Notes: generated by a model not told the origin, from the letters alone. Counted from the first letter of the stretch, positions 16,577 to 24,701 are shown. The stretch: DNA of 30,963 bases from Campylobacteraceae bacterium (GCA_027026055.1 JALVPA010000140.1:1-30963); one strand, 5' to 3'. Program-made: numbers and translations.

Positions 16577-17251
16577 TTAGGCGATAGGCATCGCGAACTT
16601 TTGTGTCGTCAACTCGCCTTTGTCATCGAAATAGAGATAATAAAGCTTATCTTTCGCTACAGGCAATCCCGCAAGATAACGCAACGCCAAATTGGCTTGA
16701 AGCGAACCGATATGCATCACAATCGGTGCGGCGATACCTCCGGGCTTATGCCCCGAAAGGGGAAACACACCGAATTTCGCTTTTTCCATAAAACAGACTT
16801 GCCCGTTGAAAACTTCTACACTCGCATAAATCCAAGGAATTTCGTGCGCTTTGGCATAATCGTCGATTGCGTATCGCGTTTCGAGATTATCGGTCGCATC
16901 CAATATCAAATCGGGCTTCTTTTCTCTTTCGACAAATCTCTCGAAAGGTTCGGTAAGCGCTTCGACCTCTACAAAAGGATTTTTTCGTCGCAACAACGAC
17001 GCGACGCATTCGGTTTTGTATTTTCCCTCGTCATCCGTCGTAAAAGCGATTTGACGATGAATGTTGTGAAGACTGACGGTATCGTAATCGACCATCGTAA
17101 TCTTACCGATACCCGAGGTCCCCAACGCCATCGCCAAGGTACATCCCAAACCGCCCGAACCGATAACAGCAATCTCTTTTTCCGCCAAACGTCGTTGCGT
17201 CTCCTCGCCCCAAAGTTGGATTTGCCGATGAAAATACGTTTCCGGTGTCAC
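16577..17251 (-). CDS. ThiF/MoeB/HesA family E1-like adenylyltransferase without zinc-binding cysteines
   Basis: A 224-residue member of the E1-like superfamily, which adenylates the C-terminus of ubiquitin-like sulfur carriers or other carboxylates. The nucleotide site is intact: GSGGLGC (31-37), MVDYD (53-57), NIHRQ (63-67, Arg), GKYKTE (77-82 region, Lys79) and DATDN (118-122). MoeB and ThiF normally carry two CxxC pairs for zinc and a cysteine in the crossover loop. Here the whole protein has only three cysteines (37, 82, 153), and the region after VFPLSGHKPGG has none. So it may adenylate but should not bind zinc in the usual way. GTG start at 17251 overlaps the nitrilase-fold stop by 4 bases (GTGA), with AAAGG upstream. 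Substrate unknown. Confidence 0.85.
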   Translation of the reverse strand: MTPETYFHRQIQLWGEETQRRLAEKEIAVIGSGGLGCTLAMALGTSGIGKITMVDYDTVSLHNIHRQIAFTTDDEGKYKTECVASLLRRKNPFVEVEALTEPFERFVEREKKPDLILDATDNLETRYAIDDYAKAHEIPWIYASVEVFNGQVCFMEKAKFGVFPLSGHKPGGIAAPIVMHIGSLQANLALRYLAGLPVAKDKLYYLYFDDKGELTTQKFAMPIA

Positions 17252-18060
17252 GGTAATGCCTTTCTCTCTTTTAGTTCTTTTTCAAACGCCCATATTTTGC
17301 GATGTTGCGTCACGGCGGCTTTTTCTATCTCCTCGACCAACATCGACTCCTTATCCTCCAAAACCATTTCCACTTCACCTTCGGGAGAAACCAGCATCGT
17401 ATCGCCGTAAAAATGCCACTTGAAGGAGTCGTCGATATATTCGCCAATACGATTGGCGCGCAAAACGTAACATCCGTGCAAGAACGCTTGCGTTTTGATA
17501 ATCTCACGCCATCGGTTATGCGAACCGAACGTCGATGCGGTCGGCAACAACACCAAGTCGACCTTTTTTTTTGTAACGTAATGCCAAAAATAGTCGAAAT
17601 GGATTTCGTAGCCGCCCATTACCATAACCCTGAATCCGTCCAGTTTAAACGTCATCGGTTCGTGAAGCTTCTCGACGGGATTGGCAAAAAAAGTTTTTTC
17701 GTCCCAATGTTTGTAGGGAATCAAAATTTGCTGTTCGTAATAACGGATATTCGAAGGAGAAATTTTGGCGACCACTTTGTGGTATCCGTCTTTTTTCACT
17801 TGCACCACGGGAGCGACGAATACGACGCCATATTCCGAAGACAACGTTCGCAAAAACTCCAAATGTTTTTTGGTTTGGGTTTTGACCATGTTTTTCGACA
17901 TGGTGGCCAACTCTTTGAAAAAGTGATTCAGGACATATTCGCCAAGCAGTATCAGCCTCGCACCTCTTTCCGTCGCTTTTTTGAGATAAAACTCGAGACG
18001 CGTCGCATTCATACCGAGTGTCGGTAACTGCAGTGCCGCTACTGTCAGCGATTTTGCCAT
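17248..18060 (-). CDS. Nitrilase-superfamily (carbon-nitrogen hydrolase) protein lacking the catalytic cysteine
   Basis: A 270-residue protein with the carbon-nitrogen hydrolase fold. The first acid is Glu41 in ILLGEYV, and the Lys is at 117 in LIPYKHWDEK. The segment that should read C-Y-(D/E) reads VMVMGGYEIHF (145-155), placing Gly150 where the nucleophilic Cys belongs. The only cysteine in the protein is Cys197, in a different strand. As read, it cannot run the usual thioester chemistry and may be a pseudoenzyme or use another residue. Length is typical. The ATG at 18060 has GGAGG upstream. It lies between xseB and the E1-like gene and overlaps the latter by 4 bases, which suggests a joint role. 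Confidence 0.85.
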   Translation of the reverse strand: MAKSLTVAALQLPTLGMNATRLEFYLKKATERGARLILLGEYVLNHFFKELATMSKNMVKTQTKKHLEFLRTLSSEYGVVFVAPVVQVKKDGYHKVVAKISPSNIRYYEQQILIPYKHWDEKTFFANPVEKLHEPMTFKLDGFRVMVMGGYEIHFDYFWHYVTKKKVDLVLLPTASTFGSHNRWREIIKTQAFLHGCYVLRANRIGEYIDDSFKWHFYGDTMLVSPEGEVEMVLEDKESMLVEEIEKAAVTQHRKIWAFEKELKERKALP

Positions 18061-18087
18061 GGTATTCCTCCGGGTATTCGCTAGCGT

Positions 18088-18291
18088 CTACGCTTCGTTG
18101 TTTCGGTTTTCTTGCCGTATAATTTCCACTTTCGCTTTCGCTTCTTCGAGCATCTTTTGCGCCGATTTGATGACGGCGGTACCCTTTTCATAAAGCTTTA
18201 CCGCCTCTTCCAATTCGATATCCGGCTGCGCCAATCGTTCCAAAATCTCCTTGGCATATTCCAATTTTTTTTCAAACGTCTCTTGTTTCAT
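18088..18291 (-). CDS. xseB: Exodeoxyribonuclease VII small subunit
   Basis: A 67-residue, mostly helical protein. FEKKLEYAKEILERLAQPDIELEEAV and YEKGTAVIKSAQKMLEEAKAKVEII (each split in the family consensus FExxLxxLExIVxxLExGDLxLEExLxxFExG) identify XseB. Many copies wrap the large subunit XseA to make the single-strand-specific exonuclease. xseA is not in the window. The gene overlaps the end of metX by 20 bases and precedes the nitrilase-fold gene by 27 bases. Confidence 0.88.
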   Translation of the reverse strand: MKQETFEKKLEYAKEILERLAQPDIELEEAVKLYEKGTAVIKSAQKMLEEAKAKVEIIRQENRNNEA

Positions 18292-19381
18292 TCAAAATCT
18301 CCGCAATACGATAGTCAAATTTGTCCAACTCCACCAAAAAAGCGTCGTGTCCGTAATCGCTATCGACCTCCAGATACGTATAAGGTTGTCCGTTACGCTC
18401 CAACATCTTTGCGATATGCGCCATCTCTTCGGGGAAAAAGAGATAATCGGATTTGAAGCTTATCAGATGCACCCTCGCTTTGATACGTTTGATCGCTTCG
18501 TAAAGCGAATCGTACCCGCGTGCCAGATTGAAGGTATTGATCGCTTTGACGATATAAAGATAGCTAAGCGGGTCGAAATAGCGGGCGAAATTGGCGGTGT
18601 TGTACTCCATGTAGCGCTCCACTTCGTAGCGACCGAAAAGCTCGAAAAGCCCGTCGTTACTGACGTAGTTTCGACCGAACTTTTTATCCATCGAGTCGGG
18701 AGAGAGATAGGAGATATGCCCCGCGATGCGCCCTATCGCCAAACCGTCCAACCCGTGTTCCTTAAAATCGTCCGGATCGTAATTGCCGTTTTTAAAACGC
18801 GGATCGCGTCGTATCGCCTCGATAGCGACCTTGTTGAACGCAATCGTCCACGGTCTGGTAGCATAAGTCGCCGCCAATGCGATGATTTCGTCGGAAAAAT
18901 TGGGATAATCGACCGCAAACTGCAACGCCTGCATCCCGCCCATCGAGCCGCCGACAATCGCTTTGACACGGTAAATGCCCAACTCCGAAAGCAGATGCAT
19001 CTGCGCGCGTATCATATCTTTGATCGTCACGACGGGAAACTTCAACCGATACGGCTCCAACGACGGATAACTCTCGCTCATCGGTCCGGTAGAGCCGAAA
19101 CACGATCCGATCACATTGGTGCAGATGACAAAATATCTGCGCGTATCGATCGCTTTACCCTCGCCGATCAAACCGTCCCACCAACCGGGTTTACGATCCC
19201 CTTCGTAAAGGCCCGCGGCATGGTGTGAACCGCTCAACGCATGACAGACCAACACGACATTGTTTTTCTCTTGGTTAAGTTCGCCGTAAGTCTCGTAAGC
19301 GATATTGTACGGTTCGAGGATACGCCCGCTCTCGAGATAGAGCGGCGAACTGAAATGCGCGGTTTTGGTTTCGATTTTCAT
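18272..19381 (-). CDS. metX: Homoserine O-acetyltransferase
   Basis: A 369-residue alpha/beta hydrolase that acetylates L-homoserine with acetyl-CoA, the committed step to methionine. The nucleophile elbow GGSMGGMQ puts Ser146 in place. LISFKSDYLFFP gives Asp312 and DSDYGHDAF gives His345, completing the triad; HALSGSHHAAG and NVIGSCFGSTGP are also conserved. Some MetX-fold enzymes use succinyl-CoA, which cannot be excluded. The ATG at 19381 has a poor ribosome-binding site, and an in-frame TAG two codons upstream rules out an earlier start. A long AT-rich leader with a dyad lies upstream. It works with metY, the next gene upstream. Confidence 0.95.
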   Translation of the reverse strand: MKIETKTAHFSSPLYLESGRILEPYNIAYETYGELNQEKNNVVLVCHALSGSHHAAGLYEGDRKPGWWDGLIGEGKAIDTRRYFVICTNVIGSCFGSTGPMSESYPSLEPYRLKFPVVTIKDMIRAQMHLLSELGIYRVKAIVGGSMGGMQALQFAVDYPNFSDEIIALAATYATRPWTIAFNKVAIEAIRRDPRFKNGNYDPDDFKEHGLDGLAIGRIAGHISYLSPDSMDKKFGRNYVSNDGLFELFGRYEVERYMEYNTANFARYFDPLSYLYIVKAINTFNLARGYDSLYEAIKRIKARVHLISFKSDYLFFPEEMAHIAKMLERNGQPYTYLEVDSDYGHDAFLVELDKFDYRIAEILNETRDV

Positions 19382-19650
19382 ACGCTACTTTGATATCCGT
19401 GTTGTTGTTGCTGTATTCTATCCAATTTGGACTTTTGTTTAATAGAACAAAAAAAGAATCATTAGCGATTAAGCGCAATCACACGAAACTTCTCGTCCTT
19501 TATAATAAATTAAAGAGGATACGATAGCATAGTTCATTCATCGTTTCTCTCTCGTCCAATATCCAAACAGCATTTATCTTTTCCAACTAATTAACATTTT
19601 CTCTATCTTTAAGGGGATTATCGTTTGAAAATATTAGAATAAAAGTCTAT

Positions 19651-19656
19651 ATTATA
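19651..19656 (-). promoter_or_regulatory. Candidate -10 box upstream of metX
   Basis: TATAAT on the minus strand inside CTCAATATATAATATAG. The dyad at 19666-19700 would cover roughly -22 to -56 of this promoter, a position suited to an operator. No TTGACA-like -35 at 17 bases. Confidence 0.4.
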
Positions 19657-19665
19657 TATTGAGTT

Positions 19666-19700
19666 TTGACTCATTTATATTTTAACTATAAACGAGTCAA
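19666..19700. repeat. 35-base near-perfect dyad (14-bp arms, 7-base loop)
   Basis: Arms TTGACTCATTTATA (19666-19679) and TATAAACGAGTCAA (19687-19700) are complementary except at one position. There is no GC-rich stem and no T-run directly after it, so it looks more like a protein-binding operator than a terminator. It lies 32 bases past the metY stop and just upstream of a TATAAT. Confidence 0.6.
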
Positions 19701-19731
19701 CCGAACAATTAAATGTATAGCTTATAAAATA

Positions 19732-21000
19732 CTATATTTTTGCCAACGCCCGTTTCAGATCCTCTATCAAATCTTGCGTATCCTCCAGTCCGACGCTAAG
19801 GCGGATCAGTCCTTCGGGTACGCCTGCAGCTTCGAGTTCTTCTTTGTTGAGTTGCTGATGGGTGGTGCTGGCGGGATGTGTGATGATCGACTTGCTATCG
19901 CCGATATTGACGACGACGGAAAAGATTTCGGTACTATCTGCGATACGTTGCGCAGCCTCTTTGCTCTCGACTTCGAAACTAAGCAATCCGCTTGCCATGC
20001 CTTCTTTGAAATAGCGTTGTGCCAAATCGTAGTGCGGCGAACTCTTGAGTCCCGGATAGTTGACCTTTTTGACTTTGGGGTGCGATTCCAAAAACTCGGC
20101 AATCGCCAAAGCCGAAGCGGAGTGCTGACGCATACGAAGCGGCAAGGTCTCCAAACCTTGGATATGCAACCACGAATTAAAAGGACTCGGCGCGCCTCCG
20201 AGATCGCGTAAGAGCGCCAAGCGTACGCGTAGCGTAAAGATAGGCAGCGGTACATCGACATAGACCAAGCCGTGATAACTCGCATCGGGTTCATTGAAAT
20301 GGTAGTAACGGGAGTTGCCTTTGATTTTCTCTACCAGATTGTCGCGCTCGACGATAATGCCGCCCAGCGCCAGCCCTTGCCCCGTCGTATATTTGCTGGT
20401 CGAGTGCACGACCAGATCGATGCCGTACGAAAGCGGTTTGCACAAAACCGGCGTGGCGACGGTATTGTCCACGCAACTGAGAATCCCGTGTTCGTTTGCT
20501 ATCTCGGCGATCGCTTCGATATCGGCGACGTCGATACTCGGATTGGTGAGGCTTTCGAAAAGTATCAGCTTCGTCTTTTCGTCGATGAGCGGCTCAAGCG
20601 TACTTAAGTCGTTGACATCGAAAAAGCGCGCTTCGATGCCGAAACGTTTGATCGTATGCGTCGCCAAAGTATTGGTACCCCCGTAAACTTGCGATGCGAC
20701 GACGATGTTGTCCCCCGCCTCGGCGATATTGGCGATCGTATAAAATATCGCCGCCATCCCCGATGCCGTCCCTATCGCCGCGACACCCCCTTCAAGCGCG
20801 GCAAAGCGCTTCTCAAAGACATCGGTGGTGGGGTTCATCAATCTTGTATAGATATTGCCAAGCTCCTTGAGCGCAAAGAGGTTGGCGGCATGTTCGCTGT
20901 CGCGAAATTGATAGGCCGTACTTTGATAAATAGGTACCGCCATCGTACCTTGCGTGTCTTTTTCGTATCCTGCATGGATCGCCAAGGTCTGTTCATGCAT
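19732..21000 (-). CDS. metY: O-acetylhomoserine aminocarboxypropyltransferase (sulfhydrylase)
   Basis: A 422-residue PLP enzyme of the Cys/Met metabolism family. It joins sulfide to O-acetylhomoserine to give homocysteine, following metX. The PLP lysine is Lys203 in VVHSTSKYTTGQG. Other family blocks are LAIHAGYEKDTQG, SRLMNP-like YTRLMNPTTD (51-60), TASGMAAI, ASQVYGGT and SVGLEDTQDLI near the end. The length (over 400) fits the direct-sulfhydrylation MetY class better than cystathionine gamma-synthase, usually shorter. The ATG at 21000 is 9 bases after the bactofilin stop, with AGGAA upstream, so the two are probably one transcript. A partly open frame lies opposite and is not real. Confidence 0.95.
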   Translation of the reverse strand: MHEQTLAIHAGYEKDTQGTMAVPIYQSTAYQFRDSEHAANLFALKELGNIYTRLMNPTTDVFEKRFAALEGGVAAIGTASGMAAIFYTIANIAEAGDNIVVASQVYGGTNTLATHTIKRFGIEARFFDVNDLSTLEPLIDEKTKLILFESLTNPSIDVADIEAIAEIANEHGILSCVDNTVATPVLCKPLSYGIDLVVHSTSKYTTGQGLALGGIIVERDNLVEKIKGNSRYYHFNEPDASYHGLVYVDVPLPIFTLRVRLALLRDLGGAPSPFNSWLHIQGLETLPLRMRQHSASALAIAEFLESHPKVKKVNYPGLKSSPHYDLAQRYFKEGMASGLLSFEVESKEAAQRIADSTEIFSVVVNIGDSKSIITHPASTTHQQLNKEELEAAGVPEGLIRLSVGLEDTQDLIEDLKRALAKI

Positions 21001-21009
21001 CGAATGTTC

Positions 21010-21726
21010 CTATTTTTTATTTTTTACGATCTTTTCCAAAGCGGTAGCTTGCTCGTTTTTTACGGGTGTGTTTTTCTCTTCGCTCTCTTTCTTTTCGGAC
21101 GGAGCCTCTTTTTTGACGGTTCTAACACTGTTGGTCGGTTCGTAAGTCAACATCGTACCGAGCATCAAACCGCCTTCGCTCACTTTGATTTTTCGTACGG
21201 TCATCTCGCCTTTGACCCTGCCGTCTTGGTTGATCTCCAAAAGCTCCGTCGCAACGACCGTACCTTCGATTTCCCCGTTGACGATGATATGTTTAGCCAT
21301 CATTTTTTTGGTCTCGACGCGCCCGTTTTTGGTGATGTGTATCGTGTCGCAGTCGCTCATCACCGCTTCGAGCTTACCGTCGGAAACGATCTTTTTGGCA
21401 TGGATCGTATCGGCGACATATCCCGTTTGCGTCACTTCCAAGTTGTCGCAATGCACTGTCCCGTTGATCTTACCGCTGACGGTTACTTTTTTGGCGGAGA
21501 CATCACCGGTCACCACCCCTTCTTTCCCGATGACGACATCCTCTTCTACTTTGACATCACCGTGTACTTTACCGTCGATACGAATGCTCCCGCACCCTTT
21601 GACATTTCCCAAAATCTCCATACATCCCGTAATAGCAGCCATTCCGCTCTGCACAGCGGCGGATGTACTCGGCGTAGAAAATATCTCGGATTTTTTCTCC
21701 TGTTTGCCACTACCGAAAAACGCCAT
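21010..21726 (-). CDS. Bactofilin-type polymer-forming cytoskeletal protein
   Basis: A 238-residue protein with the repeating short beta-strand pattern of a bactofilin beta-helix from about residue 36 to 185. The pattern is seen in MEILGNVKGCGSIRIDGKVH, GDVKVEEDVVIGKEG, GKINGTVHCDNLEV, GEIEGTVVATELLEI and GRVKGEMTVRKIKV. A disordered N-terminus (about 1-30) and a charged Lys/Glu C-terminal tail (about 200-238) flank it. Bactofilins self-assemble without nucleotide and scaffold cell-shape or envelope enzymes. The protein is longer than many (100-180), with two rounds of the core. Pairing with metY rather than a peptidase gene is unusual. The ATG at 21726 has AAAGGAT upstream. Confidence 0.85.
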   Translation of the reverse strand: MAFFGSGKQEKKSEIFSTPSTSAAVQSGMAAITGCMEILGNVKGCGSIRIDGKVHGDVKVEEDVVIGKEGVVTGDVSAKKVTVSGKINGTVHCDNLEVTQTGYVADTIHAKKIVSDGKLEAVMSDCDTIHITKNGRVETKKMMAKHIIVNGEIEGTVVATELLEINQDGRVKGEMTVRKIKVSEGGLMLGTMLTYEPTNSVRTVKKEAPSEKKESEEKNTPVKNEQATALEKIVKNKK

Positions 21727-21761
21727 CGCTAATCCTTTTTAAAGATATTTTGTTGTGCTCT

Positions 21762-21767
21762 ATTGTA
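21762..21767 (-). promoter_or_regulatory. Possible -10 box for bactofilin-metY
   Basis: TACAAT on the minus strand, about 36 bases before the bactofilin ATG. No clear -35. Confidence 0.35.
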
Positions 21768-21848
21768 TCTCATTCGGATTTAAAGATAGAAATATTCTCA
21801 TTGTAATTTTTTGATAGAGGGTTTTCATCGAAGGCTTATGGGTTTGCC

Positions 21849-21875
21849 GTATCGGCTACCGCTTCAAAGCGATAC
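21849..21875 (-). terminator. Hairpin just after guaB (weak terminator candidate)
   Basis: GTATCG and CGATAC pair across 15 bases, with a smaller GCTTTGAAGC hairpin inside, 17 bases past the guaB stop. There is no T-run after it, so termination is uncertain. Confidence 0.3.
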
Positions 21876-21891
21876 CGGAGAAAAAGCTCGT

Positions 21892-23340
21892 TTAACTGTG
21901 ATAGTTCGGCGACTCTTTGGTAATCGTCACGTCATGCACATGCGACTCTTTAAGCCCTGCGGAGGTAATTTCGACAAACTCAGCTTTTTCCCAAAATACG
22001 GGGATACTCTCGGAACCGCAATAGCCCATAGACGAGCGCAAGCCGCCAATCATTTGATGGATCACATCTGCAATCTTTCCGCGATAGGGCACGCGTCCTT
22101 CGATCCCTTCGGGCACCAGCTTGTCGGCTGCGGTGCCTTCTTGGAAATAGCGGTCGGTGCTGCCTTTGGTCATCGCACCGATACTTCCCATGCCGCGATA
22201 CTCTTTAAACTGTCTGCCGTTATAGATGATCATTTCGCCCGGTGCTTCGTAAGTGCCCGCCAACGCGGAGCCGAGCATCACACTGCTGGCACCCACCGCC
22301 AATGCCTTGGCAATATCGCCGGAGTATTTGATACCACCGTCCGCGATGACGGGTACATCGTGTTTTCGCGCCTCTTCGGCGACTTCGTCGATCGCCGAGA
22401 TCTGCGGCACGCCGACACCCGCGACGATACGCGTCGTACAGATGGAGCCGGGACCGATACCCACCTTGACTGCATCCGCACCCGCTTCGATCAAATCTCT
22501 TGCGGCAGCGGCGGTGGCGATATTGCCCGCGACGACATCGACATCGAGCTCTTTTTTGATCATTTTGAGCGTATCGATAATCCCTTGCGAGTGACCGTGT
22601 GCGGAATCGAGCACGATCGCATCGACACCCGCTTCGACCAAAGCGCGCGCTCTATCGAGTTGCCCCACACCAATCGCCGCGGCGACGCGCAAACGACCGA
22701 ATTCGTCTTTGTTGGCGTTGGGGTATTGCTCTTTCTTCTCGATATCTTTGATCGTAATCAGCCCCGCCAACGTGCCGTCCTCTTCGACGATGGGAAGCTT
22801 TTCGATCTTGTGCTTTTGCAACACCTGCGCCGCCTCTTCGAGCGTCGTACCTTTGGGAGCGGTAACAAGCGGCGCGGGGGTCATGACCTCTTTGACTTTC
22901 AGCGACATATCGGAGATAAAACGCATATCGCGATTGGTAATGATGCCGATGAGTTTGCGCGCTTCGTCCACAACGGGCACACCGGAAATTTTGTACTCCG
23001 CCATAAGCGCATCGGCTTCCGCCACACTCGCTTCGGGAGAGATATAGATAGGATCGATGATGATACCGCTTTCGCTCTTTTTGACCTTTTTAACCTGCAA
23101 TACCTGCGATTCGATATCCATATTTTTGTGAATGACGCCGATACCCCCGAGACGCGCCATGGCAATCGCGGCTTTAAATTCGGTGACGGTATCCATCGCC
23201 GCGGAAACGATAGGGATATTGAGCGACACGTTACGCGTCAAACGGGTTGTCACGTCGACCTCTTTGGGCAGTACGGTGGAGTGTTGGGGTACCAACAAAA
23301 CATCTTCGAACGTCAATGCGCGTTTTTTTATTCTCATCAT
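21892..23340 (-). CDS. guaB: IMP dehydrogenase
   Basis: A 482-residue enzyme converting IMP to XMP with NAD+, the rate-setting step of GMP synthesis. The TIM barrel starts with LTFEDVLLVPQHSTVLP. A pair of CBS domains is inserted at about 96-200 (DPIYISPEASVAEADALM, TNRDMRFISD). The active-site loop GPGSICTTRIVAGVGVPQ has Cys301. The flap and the Arg/Tyr region (YRGMGSIGAM) are present. The start ATGATG overlaps the gatA stop by 4 bases. It is the last gene of the ileS-gatA-guaB group. Confidence 0.98.
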   Translation of the reverse strand: MMRIKKRALTFEDVLLVPQHSTVLPKEVDVTTRLTRNVSLNIPIVSAAMDTVTEFKAAIAMARLGGIGVIHKNMDIESQVLQVKKVKKSESGIIIDPIYISPEASVAEADALMAEYKISGVPVVDEARKLIGIITNRDMRFISDMSLKVKEVMTPAPLVTAPKGTTLEEAAQVLQKHKIEKLPIVEEDGTLAGLITIKDIEKKEQYPNANKDEFGRLRVAAAIGVGQLDRARALVEAGVDAIVLDSAHGHSQGIIDTLKMIKKELDVDVVAGNIATAAAARDLIEAGADAVKVGIGPGSICTTRIVAGVGVPQISAIDEVAEEARKHDVPVIADGGIKYSGDIAKALAVGASSVMLGSALAGTYEAPGEMIIYNGRQFKEYRGMGSIGAMTKGSTDRYFQEGTAADKLVPEGIEGRVPYRGKIADVIHQMIGGLRSSMGYCGSESIPVFWEKAEFVEITSAGLKESHVHDVTITKESPNYHS

Positions 23341-24701
23341 CTTTCCCTTTCGTTGTAAGTATCGTGGTAGGCTATGGCTTTTTCCATGCTTGCCGCCGCA
23401 TCGAAGAGTCTCTTTTCGTCGAACGCTTTGGCGATCAGTTGCAATCCTACGGGCATGCCTTCGGCGTTTTTCGCTACGGGCAAACTGATAGCGGGCAGAC
23501 CCGCCAAGTTCACCCCCAAGGTGTACATATCGGACTTGTACATCTCCAAAGGATCGTGGATACTGCCGAGTTTCGGCGCGACGGAAGGAGCGACGGGAGA
23601 GAGAATCACGTCCGCTTCTTCGAAGACGGCGTTGTAAGCGTCGCGAATCAAATGACGCACTTTTTGGGCTTTGACATAGTACGCGTCGTAATATCCGCTG
23701 GAGAGTACGAAGTTACCCAACAATATACGACGCTTCACCTCTTCGCCGAAGCCTTCGCTTCGAGTGTTGAAAAAGAGCTCTTGCGTATTGTTTGCGGCGG
23801 CGCGTCTTCCGTAACGAATGCCGTCGTAGCGCGCGAGGTTGGTCGCCGCTTCGGCTGTCGCCAAAATATAGTAGGTGGCGATATCGTATTTGGTGTTTTT
23901 CATCGTTTTGTGCACGATCCTATGTCCCGCCTCTTTCAAACGCCTCACTGTCTCTTCGAAAGCGTTGCGCACATCCGCATCCGCCTCTTCGACATAATTG
24001 TCTATTACGGCGATTGTCATTTTGGCATTGCGATCGAGACGATCCGCAATCGATTCGTACTCGAACTCCGCCGAGGTGGAGTCTTTGGGATCGTGCCCTT
24101 TGATCGCATCGTACAAAATTGCCGCATCTTCGACATTTTGCGCAATGGGACCGATCTGATCGAGACTCGACGCATACGCCGCCAAGCCGTATCGACTCAC
24201 GCGTCCGTAAGTGGGCTTCATGCCTACGACCCCGCAATAGGCCGCGGGCTGTCTGATGGAACCGCCCGTATCGCTTCCGAGCGCCGCGATAGCGATGCCC
24301 GCCGCCACCGCCGCCGCCGAACCGCCGGAACTTCCGCCGGGTACGCGGGTCGGATCGTGAGGGTTTTTCGTCGGACCGTAAAAGGAGCTCTCCGTCGTCG
24401 ATCCCATCGCAAACTCGTCCATATTGGCGCGTCCAAACGCCATCATACCGTGCTTTTTGAGATTGACAATCGCCGTCGCTTCGTAAGGAGCGATATACCC
24501 TTGCAAGATTTTGGACGCCGAAGTGACCGGCCACCCTTTGACTTGAATGTTGTCTTTGATCAAGATCGGCACACCTTCGCCGCTCTTTTCAAACCCTACA
24601 TAAGCGTTGAGATCGCTTTGCTTGGCTTTTGATTCCAAGTCGGCGACAATCTCGCTCAATTCCTCTTTGCTTTTTGTCAATGCCTCTTTGAGTGTTATCA
24701 C
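23337..24701 (-). CDS. gatA: Asp-tRNA(Asn)/Glu-tRNA(Gln) amidotransferase subunit A
   Basis: A 454-residue glutaminase subunit of GatCAB, which amidates mischarged Glu-tRNA(Gln) or Asp-tRNA(Asn). The amidase signature is complete: VPILIKDNI with Lys49, VPGGSSGGSAAAVAAG (from 120) and GSDTGGSIRQPAA (142-154) holding the Ser-cisSer-Lys triad. This separates it from the other amidases, together with NMDEFAMGSTTE. gatB and gatC are not in the window. The start is GTG at 24701 with AGGGA eight bases upstream. It overlaps guaB by 4 bases. Confidence 0.96.
   Translation of the reverse strand: MITLKEALTKSKEELSEIVADLESKAKQSDLNAYVGFEKSGEGVPILIKDNIQVKGWPVTSASKILQGYIAPYEATAIVNLKKHGMMAFGRANMDEFAMGSTTESSFYGPTKNPHDPTRVPGGSSGGSAAAVAAGIAIAALGSDTGGSIRQPAAYCGVVGMKPTYGRVSRYGLAAYASSLDQIGPIAQNVEDAAILYDAIKGHDPKDSTSAEFEYESIADRLDRNAKMTIAVIDNYVEEADADVRNAFEETVRRLKEAGHRIVHKTMKNTKYDIATYYILATAEAATNLARYDGIRYGRRAAANNTQELFFNTRSEGFGEEVKRRILLGNFVLSSGYYDAYYVKAQKVRHLIRDAYNAVFEEADVILSPVAPSVAPKLGSIHDPLEMYKSDMYTLGVNLAGLPAISLPVAKNAEGMPVGLQLIAKAFDEKRLFDAAASMEKAIAYHDTYNERER

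Larger units (their letters stand above)
19382..19731 (-). promoter_or_regulatory. 350-base AT-rich gap between metY and metX
   Basis: No convincing gene is seen here on either strand. The half near metY is very AT-rich and holds the dyad at 19666-19700 and a TATAAT at 19651-19656. If that box is used, metX would have a leader of about 260 bases. A second TATA-like stretch (about 19498-19506, minus strand) is a less clear alternative. A T-run of seven on the sense strand (about 19450-19456) follows a weak stem, so attenuation is imaginable but not supported. Confidence 0.4.

Noticed and set aside
19275..19478. A 67-codon minus-strand frame running into metX out of frame
   Set aside because: It starts at a TTG without ribosome-binding site and shares bases with the conserved metX N-terminus in a different frame.
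19490..19535. A possible 13-codon leader peptide before metX (MNELCYR...)
   Set aside because: It has no good ribosome-binding site and no run of Met or other regulatory codons, so attenuation by a leader peptide is not supported.
21811..23358. A 515-codon plus-strand frame opposite guaB
   Set aside because: It covers the whole of a perfect guaB gene on the other strand and shows no domain or plausible start.
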